In this document: piece after piece, positions 17,287-26,481 of the stretch
Numbering within the stretch: the first letter of the stretch is position 1
How the letters are laid out: the number at the start of each line of letters is the position of its first letter
From: UKL13-2 sp947085425
Lineage (GTDB): Bacteria; Pseudomonadota; Gammaproteobacteria; Burkholderiales; Usitatibacteraceae
Length of the DNA stretch: 64,000 bases
NCBI GenBank assembly: GCA_947085425.1
Contig: CAMTWK010000002.1
Location: 62,001-126,000 of the forward strand
Direction of reading: 5' to 3'
Notes under the pieces: model-generated
The model's database searches: none
Seen by the model: only the letters and a program-made list of their open reading frames with translations
Told to the model about the DNA's origin: nothing
Translations under genes and position numbers: made by a program

Positions 17287-19743
17287 CTAGCGTTTTAATG
17301 AATTTTCAAAAAATGCTACCGGCACATCCAAATGCGACGACGTGTAAACAACTGCATAGGCGGCTCGCGCAGGGGCGAATACCTTCATCACATACTCCGT
17401 TGGATTTGTTGCGCATTGAAAATTAATTGACGATGTCGATAAATATTTGTGCTTGGCATCAACCCAGTTAATTTGGATCCGTCCCATTGTCGGTTGATCG
17501 ACACAGCTGGCAACAACCGAATTACGGTAATACATGCCCGCCTGCACCGAAACGGTTTGATGGGCCGGACCTTTCGCTGTGACTATGACGGAACCGTTCT
17601 GTGCCAACTTCGCGCCCGGCTCCAATCGCCAGCCTTTACCTGCGGAAAATTGTGGGGAAACCAGCAACTCTTCCGTAAAGCGCCCGCTATCAGGTGGGAC
17701 ACGGATTGAAATCGGACCGATTCGCGCAACAAGGTCGGTCGCTTTTTCGACGCGTTCCCTGAGTTCGGAATTTTCCCAGCCAGACTCTACGACAATAAAT
17801 TCCACTCGCCGCTTTTGCAAAACTGAGACCATCGCCTCGGGTGACGCTGCACCTTTCACCTCTTTCTCAAACGCTCGGTTGTACCAATTAGGATAAAGCG
17901 CGTTTGCGATCAGGCCTGCCGCCATCGGCTCACCAAAAACCGCAACCGGCATTACGCCAACATTGAGTTGGTTAACCATTTCGACGGCCGCACGAATCGG
18001 CACGATGTTCCTTACATATTTCGCACGATCAGTTTGACTAATCAAAGTCTCAAGCGGCATTTCACGATACTGGGCAGCTGAATTCAGAAACAACAGGTTC
18101 AGAGCAACTACCATCGACAGCAGTCCGAAAAATAGCGTGCGCGTTTTGGTACCCCGATTCTCAAAATGAGAAAATGCCACGCCCATGCCGGCAATCAAAA
18201 CAACCATCGCAGGAAAAATGTAACGCAAATAGGCAATAAATTGTGTGACCAAAACCACACTTGCCAAACCAATGGTGAGCAGTAAACATGCCCGGCGATA
18301 ACCTGTGGTCACGAGGAATAACACGGCGGGGATAAACAATATCAGCCACTGAAATCCTGCCACGCCAATTCCGTCCCCCTCGATATAACGCGCTTTGGCA
18401 AAGGTCAAATCGTATGGCCAAGCCCACGTCAATCCTTTGCCCCATCGTGGGTCACTAAAATTCTCAATGGTAAAAAGTGATGATTGAAAAATTTGATTGT
18501 AGTAGGGAAAAAGAGGATTACCCGTCTTCCAATAGGCATAGGCGTAGGGGATTGTGGCGAGCAACAGGAAAAACAGCAGCCCGATCATAATTTTCTGGGC
18601 GTATTCACGCCTTGCCCATTGCGGAGCGCAGATCAGCAATACCAGCAACAAAATCGGCAGGAACACGAAGGTGACAGCCTTACAAGCTGCCGCCAAGCCC
18701 AGCATCAAACCGGCTATCGCCAGATCCTGCGGCCCACTAAACTTTTCAGTCGCGCAGACACGGCAGATCAGCCAGGTCCCCGCCACGATAAAAGTTGCCC
18801 AGATCGACTCGATGAATAAGCTGCTGCTCTCGGTAAACGTTAGCGGCATCGACAAAAAAATCAGGCTGGCCCAATGTGCACCGCGTGCGTTTCCTCGCGC
18901 CCACAGCACAATTTTCTGAATCAAGACTGCCAGTACACCAATAAAACCAACGTTGATCAGCCTTGCTGAAGTCTCGCCGCCAAGCATATAACCGATGGCA
19001 AAAATCCAATCCCCCAGCAACGGCATCACCGCCCACACATAGGTCGAAACGTCAAAACCCCATTGATGGCGCAACGCCAGATGGGCCGGAATGAACAGGT
19101 GCATGGCGAGTGCATCATGTCCATTTTCCGGAACAAAGGCGATCACAACATGAATCAGAAATACCGCATAGAGGGCAACCTGCAACCAATCTACTCGCGC
19201 TTCGGCTGGGTGTCGATACGACAGCGCAGCAGTGGCATCGCGCAATAGTTGCTTGGCCTGGCGCCAGCAAATGATCACCGGCAGTGTCAACAGTGCGGCA
19301 TAGGTTGATGGATAGTTCACCGGGAAAATCGCCATGATCCCGACTACCGTACCCAATAGGCCCGCACCAACAATCATTGGCAATATAGTTTCGAGAGCAT
19401 GGTCGTTGGCTGACGCGGAAACAAATTGCACAACAATCCGCCCAAGCAGAAGCGCAGAAAAACCAAACCAACCAACAACCAGCAACGACCAACCATCCCC
19501 GGCGAACAAGGCGACAAACATCGCGATTGCCAAAAACGTGATGGCGACGGGCAAGCGCCAAAGTCGATGTGCCGCAGCCAGACTGACGACACACGCCAGC
19601 AAATAAATGACCAATTTGAGTCCGCCGTTACGGCTGAACGGCAACGATTCAACAAACCCGGTTTTATTAAATCCAACGATCGTCAACATACATCCTGCCA
19701 AAATCAATACGGCAGTGATCAAGAGAACCAAACGACTCTTCAT
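17287..19743 (-). CDS. Large polytopic membrane protein, putative glycosyltransferase
   Basis: An 818-residue protein with about a dozen hydrophobic segments in its first 550 residues and a soluble, probably periplasmic C-terminal domain of about 250 residues. The pattern (ENGHDALAMHLFIPAHLALRHQ loop, many helices) resembles GT39/GT83-type or Gtr-type membrane glycosyltransferases that use polyprenyl-phosphate sugars. With the GtrB- and GtrA-like genes downstream it forms a Gtr-like trio. The start is set at ATG 19743; the frame is open to 19926 within metZ but not family-like. Catalytic residues were not identified, so the acceptor and chemistry are unknown. Confidence 0.7.
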   Translation of the reverse strand: MKSRLVLLITAVLILAGCMLTIVGFNKTGFVESLPFSRNGGLKLVIYLLACVVSLAAAHRLWRLPVAITFLAIAMFVALFAGDGWSLLVVGWFGFSALLLGRIVVQFVSASANDHALETILPMIVGAGLLGTVVGIMAIFPVNYPSTYAALLTLPVIICWRQAKQLLRDATAALSYRHPAEARVDWLQVALYAVFLIHVVIAFVPENGHDALAMHLFIPAHLALRHQWGFDVSTYVWAVMPLLGDWIFAIGYMLGGETSARLINVGFIGVLAVLIQKIVLWARGNARGAHWASLIFLSMPLTFTESSSLFIESIWATFIVAGTWLICRVCATEKFSGPQDLAIAGLMLGLAAACKAVTFVFLPILLLVLLICAPQWARREYAQKIMIGLLFFLLLATIPYAYAYWKTGNPLFPYYNQIFQSSLFTIENFSDPRWGKGLTWAWPYDLTFAKARYIEGDGIGVAGFQWLILFIPAVLFLVTTGYRRACLLLTIGLASVVLVTQFIAYLRYIFPAMVVLIAGMGVAFSHFENRGTKTRTLFFGLLSMVVALNLLFLNSAAQYREMPLETLISQTDRAKYVRNIVPIRAAVEMVNQLNVGVMPVAVFGEPMAAGLIANALYPNWYNRAFEKEVKGAASPEAMVSVLQKRRVEFIVVESGWENSELRERVEKATDLVARIGPISIRVPPDSGRFTEELLVSPQFSAGKGWRLEPGAKLAQNGSVIVTAKGPAHQTVSVQAGMYYRNSVVASCVDQPTMGRIQINWVDAKHKYLSTSSINFQCATNPTEYVMKVFAPARAAYAVVYTSSHLDVPVAFFENSLKR

Positions 19744-19759
19744 CGATGCGCGACGATCA

Positions 19760-20932
19760 TCATCCACCAAGACCGCGCTCCAAATCGTCACTGATGTCCG
19801 GTAACGCCTCCAACCCCACCGCCACCCGCACCAGTCCATCACTGATGCCAGCCGCATCACGCTCTGCTTGTGTGAGCCGCGCATGGGTGGTGGTGGCCGG
19901 ATGGGTAATGGTGGTTTTTGTATCACCCAGATTGGCGGTGATAGAAATCATTTGGCAGCCATCGATTACCCGCCAGGCGGCGTCGCGCCCGCCTGCCACT
20001 TCAAATGCCAGCACCGCGCCTTGCATGGCAGCTTGTTGCATGGCGAGTTGGTGTTGGGGGTGGGAATCCAAACCGGCATAGTGGACGCGCTTCACCAAGC
20101 CATTCTGCTGCAAACGCCGCGCCAGCTCTAGTGTTTGTTTGGATTGCGCTTCGATTCTAAGACGCAATGTTTCCATGCCTTTGAGACACACCCAGGCGTT
20201 GAAGGGTGATAGCGCGGCACCTGCGGTGCGCACGAATCCATAAATCGGTTCGATCAATTCCTTTGATCCACACACCGCACCCGCCAGCACCCTGCCCTGT
20301 CCATCGAGAAATTTGGTGGCGGAGTGGATGACCAGATCCGCGCCAAATGCGAGCGGGCGTTGCAGCGCGGGGGTGAGCAAACAATTATCAACAGCAAAAA
20401 TAATATTTGCGGATTTTGCGATTGCAGCCACGGCGGCGATGTCGGTGATTTCGGCCAACGGGTTCGACGGTGACTCGCAAAAAAAAAGTTTGGTGCGTGG
20501 CGTGATCGCCGCCTGCCACTCTTGGGTATTGGCTCCCGTCACCCAAGTGGTGCTGATGCCGAGTTTGGCGGCGATCTGGTCGAATAACGGCACCACTGTG
20601 CCGAACACACTGCGCGAGGACACCATATGGTCGCCCTGCTTGAGCAGACCAAAAATGGTGGCGGCAATGGCCGCCATGCCGGTGGCGGTGGCGACACACG
20701 CCTCGGCGGCTTCGAGTGCGGCGAGGCGATCCTGAAACATGGTCACGGTCGGGTTGGTGAAACGCGAATACAAATAACCCGGCTCTTCATTGGCAAATTT
20801 GCGCGCGGCTTCGGCGGCGGATTGGTAGGTGAAACTCGAGGTCAGAAACAACGCTTCGGAATGCTCCTGGAAATTTGATCGCAGCATGCCTGCGCGCACC
20901 GCCAGTGTGTCGAAATGGAGTTTATTTTCCAT
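19760..20932 (-). CDS. metZ: O-succinylhomoserine sulfhydrylase
   Basis: A 390-residue PLP enzyme of the Cys/Met metabolism family that makes homocysteine from O-succinylhomoserine and sulfide. The PLP Lys is in HSATKFLDGQGR, and the family patterns GYLYSRFTNPT, FGTVVPLFDQ and ESPSNPL are present. Assignment to metZ rather than metB or metY rests on sequence feel and on its place directly after purF, as is usual in Proteobacteria. It is separated from purF by a 155-bp gap holding a REP-like element. Confidence 0.88.
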   Translation of the reverse strand: MENKLHFDTLAVRAGMLRSNFQEHSEALFLTSSFTYQSAAEAARKFANEEPGYLYSRFTNPTVTMFQDRLAALEAAEACVATATGMAAIAATIFGLLKQGDHMVSSRSVFGTVVPLFDQIAAKLGISTTWVTGANTQEWQAAITPRTKLFFCESPSNPLAEITDIAAVAAIAKSANIIFAVDNCLLTPALQRPLAFGADLVIHSATKFLDGQGRVLAGAVCGSKELIEPIYGFVRTAGAALSPFNAWVCLKGMETLRLRIEAQSKQTLELARRLQQNGLVKRVHYAGLDSHPQHQLAMQQAAMQGAVLAFEVAGGRDAAWRVIDGCQMISITANLGDTKTTITHPATTTHARLTQAERDAAGISDGLVRVAVGLEALPDISDDLERGLGG

Positions 20933-20950
20933 AGGGCGCTCCCATGAATT

Positions 20951-21057
20951 CCGTCATTCCCGCGCAGGCGGGAATCCAAGCGCACGAAGTGCGTCCCCGC
21001 GAAGGCGGGGATCCAGGCTTACACATAATCGGATGCCCGCCTGCGCTGGCATGACGG
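20951..21057. repeat. REP/MITE-like inverted-repeat element between purF and metZ
   Basis: A 107-bp element bounded by CCGTCAT and ATGACGG, with arms of about 22 bp that match in inverted orientation with a few mismatches. Three short GC-rich hairpins follow one another: CCCGCGCAGGCGGG, CCCCGCGAAGGCGGGG and the arm CCCGCCTGCGCTGGC. This 'GTCATTCCCGCG' type of repeat is widely seen in Proteobacteria. It fills most of the gap inside the purF-metZ run and may shape the transcript there. Confidence 0.8.
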
Positions 21058-21087
21058 AAATTTTGAATTTATTGCAGTGCCCCATAT

Positions 21088-22620
21088 TCATTCCACCGTC
21101 GAAAAACCAAGATCAAGCTGGTTGGCCTCACTGCGGCTCTCCATCGCGTTGCCGCGGCTTTCACCGTCATGCCGACTCGCTTCGATGTCCGCCAAGTATT
21201 CGGCGGATACACCGCCGGTAATGTATTTGCCGTCAAAACACGACGCATCAAACAAATTGATTGCCGGATTACATTGGCGGATCACACGCACCAAATCGTC
21301 GAGGTCCTGATAAAAAACGGCATCGGCACCAATGGCTTCGGCAACCTGTTCTGCGTTACGGTCGGAGGCGATCAATTCGCCGCGTGTGGGCATGTCAATG
21401 CCGTACACATTTGGGAAACGCACCGGCGGCGCGGCCGACGCAAAATAAACTTTTTTGGCGCCGCAGTCGCGCGCCATCTGCACAATCTCTTTCGAGGTGG
21501 TGCCGCGCACGATGGAATCATCCACCAGCAGCACATTTTTGCCCTTGAACTCGATGGCCATGGCGTTCAATTTTTGTCGGACTGATTTTTTTCGTTCGTC
21601 TTGTCCGGGCATGATGAAGGTGCGACCAATGTAGCGGTTCTTGATAAACCCCTCACGGTATTTCACACCAAGCACCTGCGCCACTTCCACCGCGCTGGGG
21701 CGGGAGGTGTCGGGAATCGGGATGACCACATCAATATTGATATCCGGCATGTCTCGCTGAATTTTTTCAGCGAGGGCTTTGCCCATGCGGGATCGTGTTT
21801 CATAAACCGAAATGCCGTCAATCACCGAATCGGGCCGCGCCAAGTAAACGTACTCAAAAATACACGGATTCAAACTTGGATTTTCCGCACATTGACGCGC
21901 AAAAAAATTGCCGGCCAGATCGATAAACACCGCTTCACCCGGTGCCACGTCGCGCATCAACGTAAACCCCAACACATCGATGGCAACACTTTCAGACGCA
22001 ACCATGTATTCAACGCCGCTTTCAGATTCACGTTTGCCAATGACCAACGGACGAATACCGTTTGGATCACGAAACGCCAACAACCCGTGACCGGCAATCA
22101 TCGCCACAATCGCGTAGGCACCTTTCGCACGCCGATGCACCCCGGCCACGGCGGCAAATATGGCGCCCGCATCGAGGCGCACGCCACGCGCGGCTTGTGC
22201 CAGCTCGTGGGCCAACACATTCAGCAACACTTCCGAATCCGAATTGGTATTGACGTGACGCAGATCACCGAGGAATAACTCGGTTTGTAATTCGGCGGTA
22301 TTGACCAGGTTGCCATTGTGTCCAAGCACCACACCAAACGGTGAGTTGACATAAAACGGTTGTGATTCTGCCGCGCTCGCGGCCGAACCGGCAGTGGGAT
22401 AACGACAATGGCCGATGCCCATGTTGCCGGTCAGGCCACGCATGTCACGGGTACGGAATACATCCCGCACCAGCCCCTTGTCTTTGTGCATATGAAAGGT
22501 GCGACCGTCGGCGGTGACGATGCCGGCGGCATCCTGGCCGCGGTGCTGCAACACGGTCAGGCCATCGTACAACATCTGATTAACAGGACTCTTAGAAACA
22601 ATACCAACAATGCCGCACAT
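21088..22620 (-). CDS. purF: Amidophosphoribosyltransferase
   Basis: A 510-residue glutamine PRPP amidotransferase, the first committed step of purine synthesis. After Met removal, Cys1 of MCGIVGIVSK is the nucleophile of the class II glutaminase domain. The PRPP-binding motif VLLVDDSIVRGTTSKE lies in the C-terminal phosphoribosyltransferase domain (about residues 360-375). The start is fixed by this Cys at ATG 22620; the open extension to 22776 has no function. It lies 23 bp downstream of cvpA. Confidence 0.98.
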   Translation of the reverse strand: MCGIVGIVSKSPVNQMLYDGLTVLQHRGQDAAGIVTADGRTFHMHKDKGLVRDVFRTRDMRGLTGNMGIGHCRYPTAGSAASAAESQPFYVNSPFGVVLGHNGNLVNTAELQTELFLGDLRHVNTNSDSEVLLNVLAHELAQAARGVRLDAGAIFAAVAGVHRRAKGAYAIVAMIAGHGLLAFRDPNGIRPLVIGKRESESGVEYMVASESVAIDVLGFTLMRDVAPGEAVFIDLAGNFFARQCAENPSLNPCIFEYVYLARPDSVIDGISVYETRSRMGKALAEKIQRDMPDINIDVVIPIPDTSRPSAVEVAQVLGVKYREGFIKNRYIGRTFIMPGQDERKKSVRQKLNAMAIEFKGKNVLLVDDSIVRGTTSKEIVQMARDCGAKKVYFASAAPPVRFPNVYGIDMPTRGELIASDRNAEQVAEAIGADAVFYQDLDDLVRVIRQCNPAINLFDASCFDGKYITGGVSAEYLADIEASRHDGESRGNAMESRSEANQLDLGFSTVE

Positions 22621-22643
22621 ATTTTTTCCTGAAATTCCTGTTT

Positions 22644-23168
22644 CTATAACAATGATTGGGGTGACGACAAATGCGCCACCCGGAAACGAATTTTTTCCGC
22701 AATGGCGATCGGCAGCACCGCGCGTGCATGTGTGGCGGCCACCTCCATCCATGGTGTCAGCGCGGCATTTTTCCAAAGGCTCGATTGCGGGGCCTTGGTC
22801 ATGCCCAGAGCGAGTGTGACCGCCAACAAAATCAGCAACCCCCGCGCCATACCGATGAGCGCACCCACGCCACGATCGAGCGTGGTCAAGCCCAGCTTTT
22901 TGACCACTTCAGAAAGCAGGCTGGCGACCAGTGATGCGACGATCAAGGCCACAGTAAAAATGGTGACCCATGCCAACACCATTCTGGCGGCCGCTTCACC
23001 CACCCACTCGGCAAAGTGCGGCGCCAAATCTGTGGCAAACGCATGCGCCAGAATAAACGCCAACACCCAGCCAATAATATTCATGACTTCACGCATCGCC
23101 CCGCGGATGATCCCGACACCGATGGACAACAACAACAAAACAATAATGGCGTAATCAAGACCGTTCAT
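22644..23168 (-). CDS. cvpA: CvpA-family membrane protein
   Basis: A 174-residue inner-membrane protein with four hydrophobic segments. The N-terminus MNGLDYAIIVLLLLSIGVGIIRG and the phrase GWVLAFILAHAFA are typical of CvpA, which is named for colicin V production but is more widely linked to envelope stress and bile tolerance. Its place just upstream of purF is conserved across Proteobacteria. Confidence 0.93.
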   Translation of the reverse strand: MNGLDYAIIVLLLLSIGVGIIRGAMREVMNIIGWVLAFILAHAFATDLAPHFAEWVGEAAARMVLAWVTIFTVALIVASLVASLLSEVVKKLGLTTLDRGVGALIGMARGLLILLAVTLALGMTKAPQSSLWKNAALTPWMEVAATHARAVLPIAIAEKIRFRVAHLSSPQSLL

Positions 23169-23216
23169 AAAATAGGTGGCCCGCGGGAATTGGTAAAAAT
23201 TATTAAAAACGGGTTG

Positions 23217-23996
23217 TTAATGCAATGCCACAACTTTGCCGTCGCCACCAGCCAGTTTGACCTGCACCAGCGCGCTTTCGGCTTTTGATTTGGTCGCGTA
23301 GGGTCCGACCCGCACACGCGTGACATTGCCGGTTTTGACGGCAATCGTATCGGTGAATACCGGCAACTTGGCATCTTTCATTTGCGCCACGATAGACTTG
23401 GCGTTATCGGCATCTTTGTAAGCGCCAATTTGCACCACAAACCCTTCTTTCTGCTGCTCGGCTTTGCGGTCCGCCTTGCTGGCGGCCTTGGGGTCATTCT
23501 TGGCAACGGCCTTGGGCGCAGCCGTGATTTCCTGGCTTGGTTTCAAGGCCGCCTTAATGGTTGGCGCGGCCGGCGCGGGAACAGCCGCCGTCTTGGCATC
23601 TGGCTTGCTCTCAACGGGCGGTTCCGCCAACGCGGTTTTTTTGGGCGGCGCCACCGCACCGGGCTTGTCGGCAACGCCACCGCTCGGCACTTTGGCGGCG
23701 TCGGCGCCGGTGACCAACGGCGCGGGCACAGGTACGGGTGCGGGCGCGACCATGCCCGCCGGCATCGTCGGCTCTGCCACCGGTGGCAAACCATCTTTGG
23801 GCGGAATATTGATGGCGATTTCCTGTTTGGGTGCCTGCGCGCCGGTTACACCCGATTTGGGCACCGAATCAAACACCATCGGCAGGATAACAATGGCCAG
23901 CAGTCCCAACGTCACGGCACCAATCAGACGTCGACGACCGCGCCGTTTCAGCTCCAATTCAGCTGCGGAAATATCGGGCTTTTTTGCATTGGTCAT
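23217..23996 (-). CDS. SPOR-domain protein (DedD-like)
   Basis: A 259-residue bitopic inner-membrane protein. A cytoplasmic N-terminus with the basic RRGRRRLIGA stretch leads to one transmembrane helix at about residues 24-43, then a long Pro/Ala/Lys-rich linker, and a C-terminal SPOR domain at about residues 185-259 (GFVVQIGAYKDADNAKSIVAQ). SPOR domains bind denuded septal glycan, so the protein probably acts in cell division. The folC-SPOR-cvpA order is typical of Betaproteobacteria. Confidence 0.9.
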   Translation of the reverse strand: MTNAKKPDISAAELELKRRGRRRLIGAVTLGLLAIVILPMVFDSVPKSGVTGAQAPKQEIAINIPPKDGLPPVAEPTMPAGMVAPAPVPVPAPLVTGADAAKVPSGGVADKPGAVAPPKKTALAEPPVESKPDAKTAAVPAPAAPTIKAALKPSQEITAAPKAVAKNDPKAASKADRKAEQQKEGFVVQIGAYKDADNAKSIVAQMKDAKLPVFTDTIAVKTGNVTRVRVGPYATKSKAESALVQVKLAGGDGKVVALH

Positions 23997-24066
23997 GGCG
24001 TGTCTTTGTGTTTTTCCGGCAAATCATCGTTAAATCGACGACCATAAAATCCGGTACAAAATGGTC

Positions 24067-25377
24067 TCATTTGGCGCGCGACAACGCTTGCAACAACTCG
24101 GCAACAGTGTGGAACGAACCAAACCCCAAAATTCTATCATTCTCGGTCGCCCGCGCCCGTGCGGCAGCGTAGGCGGCCACAATTGAAACTTGCCGCGAAT
24201 AACGACCACCCTGCCCCTGCTGCTCCAAACTGGCCGCCAGGTCCTCCACATCGGCTCCGCGCGCGCCGCCCAGTCCGGCGATAAACCAGTGATCAATGCG
24301 GTCTTTCATCGCCGCAATGACCGCATCAATGTCCTTGTCCTTGAGCATTCCTAAAACCGCGTAGGTGTTTTCAAAGTACCCCATCGTCCCGAGCGCGTCC
24401 GACAGCGCACGCGCGGCGTGGGGGTTGTGGGCAACATCGAGCACCACACAGGGGCGACCAGGCAATACCTGCATGCGCCCCGGCCAATCCACTTCAAGCA
24501 TGCCGCGTTTGATATGTGTTTGTGAAACCGGCAATCGATCCGCCAGGGCGGCGACCGCCGCCAGTGCTGCCGAGGCGTTTTTTAATTGATACAAGCCGCG
24601 TAATGCCGGTGCCGGCAACGAATGACGCGCACTCTGTTTGCCCATGATCACGCCCTGCCACTGCCATTGTGTTTCAAACAGTGAATACTCAAAGTCCCGA
24701 CCCAGAATATGTAACGGCGCACCTATGGTATGGGCATGATCAATCACACTTTGCGGAATTGTGGTATCGGCAAAAATCGCCGGCCGATTGGGGCGATAGA
24801 TGTGCGCCTTTTCCCAGCCGATTTTATCGGTTGTGTCACCCAAATATTGCTGATGATCCAGATCCACCGACACCACAATACTGACGTCACCATCAATCAA
24901 ATTCACCGCGTCCAAGCGGCCGCCCATGCCCACTTCGAGAATCGCCACATCCACCTGCTGATTGGCAAAACACCAAAATGCCGCCAAGGTGGCATATTCA
25001 AAATAAGTCAGTGGCACGGCTGGCGTCTGGCAACACGCCGCCTCAACGGCTACAAATGCCTGAATGAGCGATGTGTCGCTGGCATCTTGTTGGCCAATCC
25101 GAATACGTTCGTTAAAACGCAACAGGTGTGGCGACGAATAAAATCCTGTTTTATATCCGGCATGGTGCAAGATGGACTCGAGCATCGCACAAGTCGACCC
25201 TTTGCCATTGGTGCCACCGACGACAATATTGATCGGTGCCTGTGGCGGTTGGTTGCCGCTGGCCATGCGCTGCCAAACCGTCCGTACACGCTCCAGCCCC
25301 ATGACAATTTCAGCCGAATGTTGACGGCCAATATATTCCAACCAGTCGTCAAGTGTTTGTGGGGTAGGGGCGGTCAC
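24067..25377 (-). CDS. folC: Bifunctional folylpolyglutamate/dihydrofolate synthase
   Basis: A 436-residue Mur-ligase-family enzyme that joins glutamate to dihydropteroate and folates. The P-loop GGTNGKGSTCAML is at about residues 49-61, and the metal/ATP segments AILEVGMGGRLDAVN and LDVAHNPHAAR are intact. It lies between accD and the SPOR gene in the long minus-strand run. Confidence 0.96.
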   Translation of the reverse strand: MTAPTPQTLDDWLEYIGRQHSAEIVMGLERVRTVWQRMASGNQPPQAPINIVVGGTNGKGSTCAMLESILHHAGYKTGFYSSPHLLRFNERIRIGQQDASDTSLIQAFVAVEAACCQTPAVPLTYFEYATLAAFWCFANQQVDVAILEVGMGGRLDAVNLIDGDVSIVVSVDLDHQQYLGDTTDKIGWEKAHIYRPNRPAIFADTTIPQSVIDHAHTIGAPLHILGRDFEYSLFETQWQWQGVIMGKQSARHSLPAPALRGLYQLKNASAALAAVAALADRLPVSQTHIKRGMLEVDWPGRMQVLPGRPCVVLDVAHNPHAARALSDALGTMGYFENTYAVLGMLKDKDIDAVIAAMKDRIDHWFIAGLGGARGADVEDLAASLEQQGQGGRYSRQVSIVAAYAAARARATENDRILGFGSFHTVAELLQALSRAK

Positions 25378-25493
25378 GGCTAAATCTGTGGGAGAAGATG
25401 AGTGATAGTGGCTGACCTAAACAAGACAATTCATTTCCAATCGCCGTTCAACCCAAAACCAGTCAAGTTAACGAAACCAACAGCAGCGCCATG

Positions 25494-25515
25494 TTTCAGC
25501 CATTTTCGGCTGAAA
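25494..25515. terminator. Perfect 8-bp hairpin between accD and folC
   Basis: TTTCAGCC and GGCTGAAA form a perfect 8-bp stem with a six-base loop in the 217-bp gap between accD and folC. The stem ends in A/T pairs on either side, but there is no long T-run. It could be a weak terminator or a processing site within the run. No gene is seen in the gap. Confidence 0.45.
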
Positions 25516-25594
25516 AGGCGCTCCAACAAAAGAGTTGGACCATCTATATCTGCGCCAACCATCGGTGGAAAATTTTTTGTTTGACCTGTTCGCT

Positions 25595-26479
25595 TTATCC
25601 TGTCTGTACGGTCGGCTCTGGCGCAGGCTCGCGTTGCAGCAGCGTCACCAACGACGCGATCCGGCTGCGCATTTCGCGGCGGTCAACAATCATGTCAATG
25701 GCACCTTTTTCCAGCAAAAATTCTGCGCGCTGAAAACCATCCGGCAAGGTTTCACGCACCGTTTGTTCGATCACCCGCGGGCCGGCAAAGCCGATCAATG
25801 CGCCCGGCTCGGCGATCACCACATCACCCAGCATGGCGAAACTGGCCGAAACCCCACCCATGGTCGGATCGGTCAGTACCGAAATAAACGGCAAACGTGA
25901 TTGCGAAAGTTGATGCAGCGAGGCGGTGGTTTTTGCCATTTGCATGAGTGACAACAAACCCTCCTGCATACGCGCCCCACCGGTGGCGGTGAAACAGACA
26001 AACGGCAGGGATTCGTCATGGCAGGCTTCAACCGCGCGGGCAAACCGTTCACCGACCACCGAACCCATGGAACCACCCATAAAATTGAATTCAAAACACG
26101 CGGCAATCATTTCAACACCATTGACGGTGCCTTGCATCACCACCAGCGCATCAGTCTCGCCGGTATTTTTTTCCGCATCAACCAGCCGGTCGATGTATTT
26201 TTTGCCGTCTTTGAATTTAAGCGAATCGATCGGGATGACCTCCGAGCCGATTTCTGCGCGTCCGTCGGCATCAAAAAACATATCCAATCTGGCGCGCGCC
26301 GACAGTCGATTGTGATGCCCACACTTGGGACAGACATGCAGGTTGTTTTCAAGGTCGGTGAAATACAGAGTCGACTGGCAGGCCGGACACTTGCTCCACA
26401 GGCCTTCCGGAACCGCCTTTTTGGGCGCAGCAACGCCTGACTTGATTTTTGGCGGCAGTAATTTTCTAAACCATGACAT
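25595..26479 (-). CDS. accD: Acetyl-CoA carboxylase carboxyltransferase subunit beta
   Basis: A 294-residue subunit that pairs with AccA to move the carboxyl group from biotin to acetyl-CoA. The N-terminal zinc ribbon is visible as CPACQS and CPKCGHHN (residues 34-58), and the carboxyltransferase core shows the FVCFTATGGARMQEG pattern and the MGGVSASFAMLGDV turn. Length matches the family. It starts 2 bp after the trpA stop, in the same operon. Confidence 0.98.
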   Translation of the reverse strand: MSWFRKLLPPKIKSGVAAPKKAVPEGLWSKCPACQSTLYFTDLENNLHVCPKCGHHNRLSARARLDMFFDADGRAEIGSEVIPIDSLKFKDGKKYIDRLVDAEKNTGETDALVVMQGTVNGVEMIAACFEFNFMGGSMGSVVGERFARAVEACHDESLPFVCFTATGGARMQEGLLSLMQMAKTTASLHQLSQSRLPFISVLTDPTMGGVSASFAMLGDVVIAEPGALIGFAGPRVIEQTVRETLPDGFQRAEFLLEKGAIDMIVDRREMRSRIASLVTLLQREPAPEPTVQTG

Positions 26480-26481
26480 GT

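Noticed and set aside
22620..22776. 52-residue N-terminal extension of PurF
   Set aside because: PurF needs Cys directly after the initiator Met; the extension would block the glutaminase nucleophile and overlaps cvpA.
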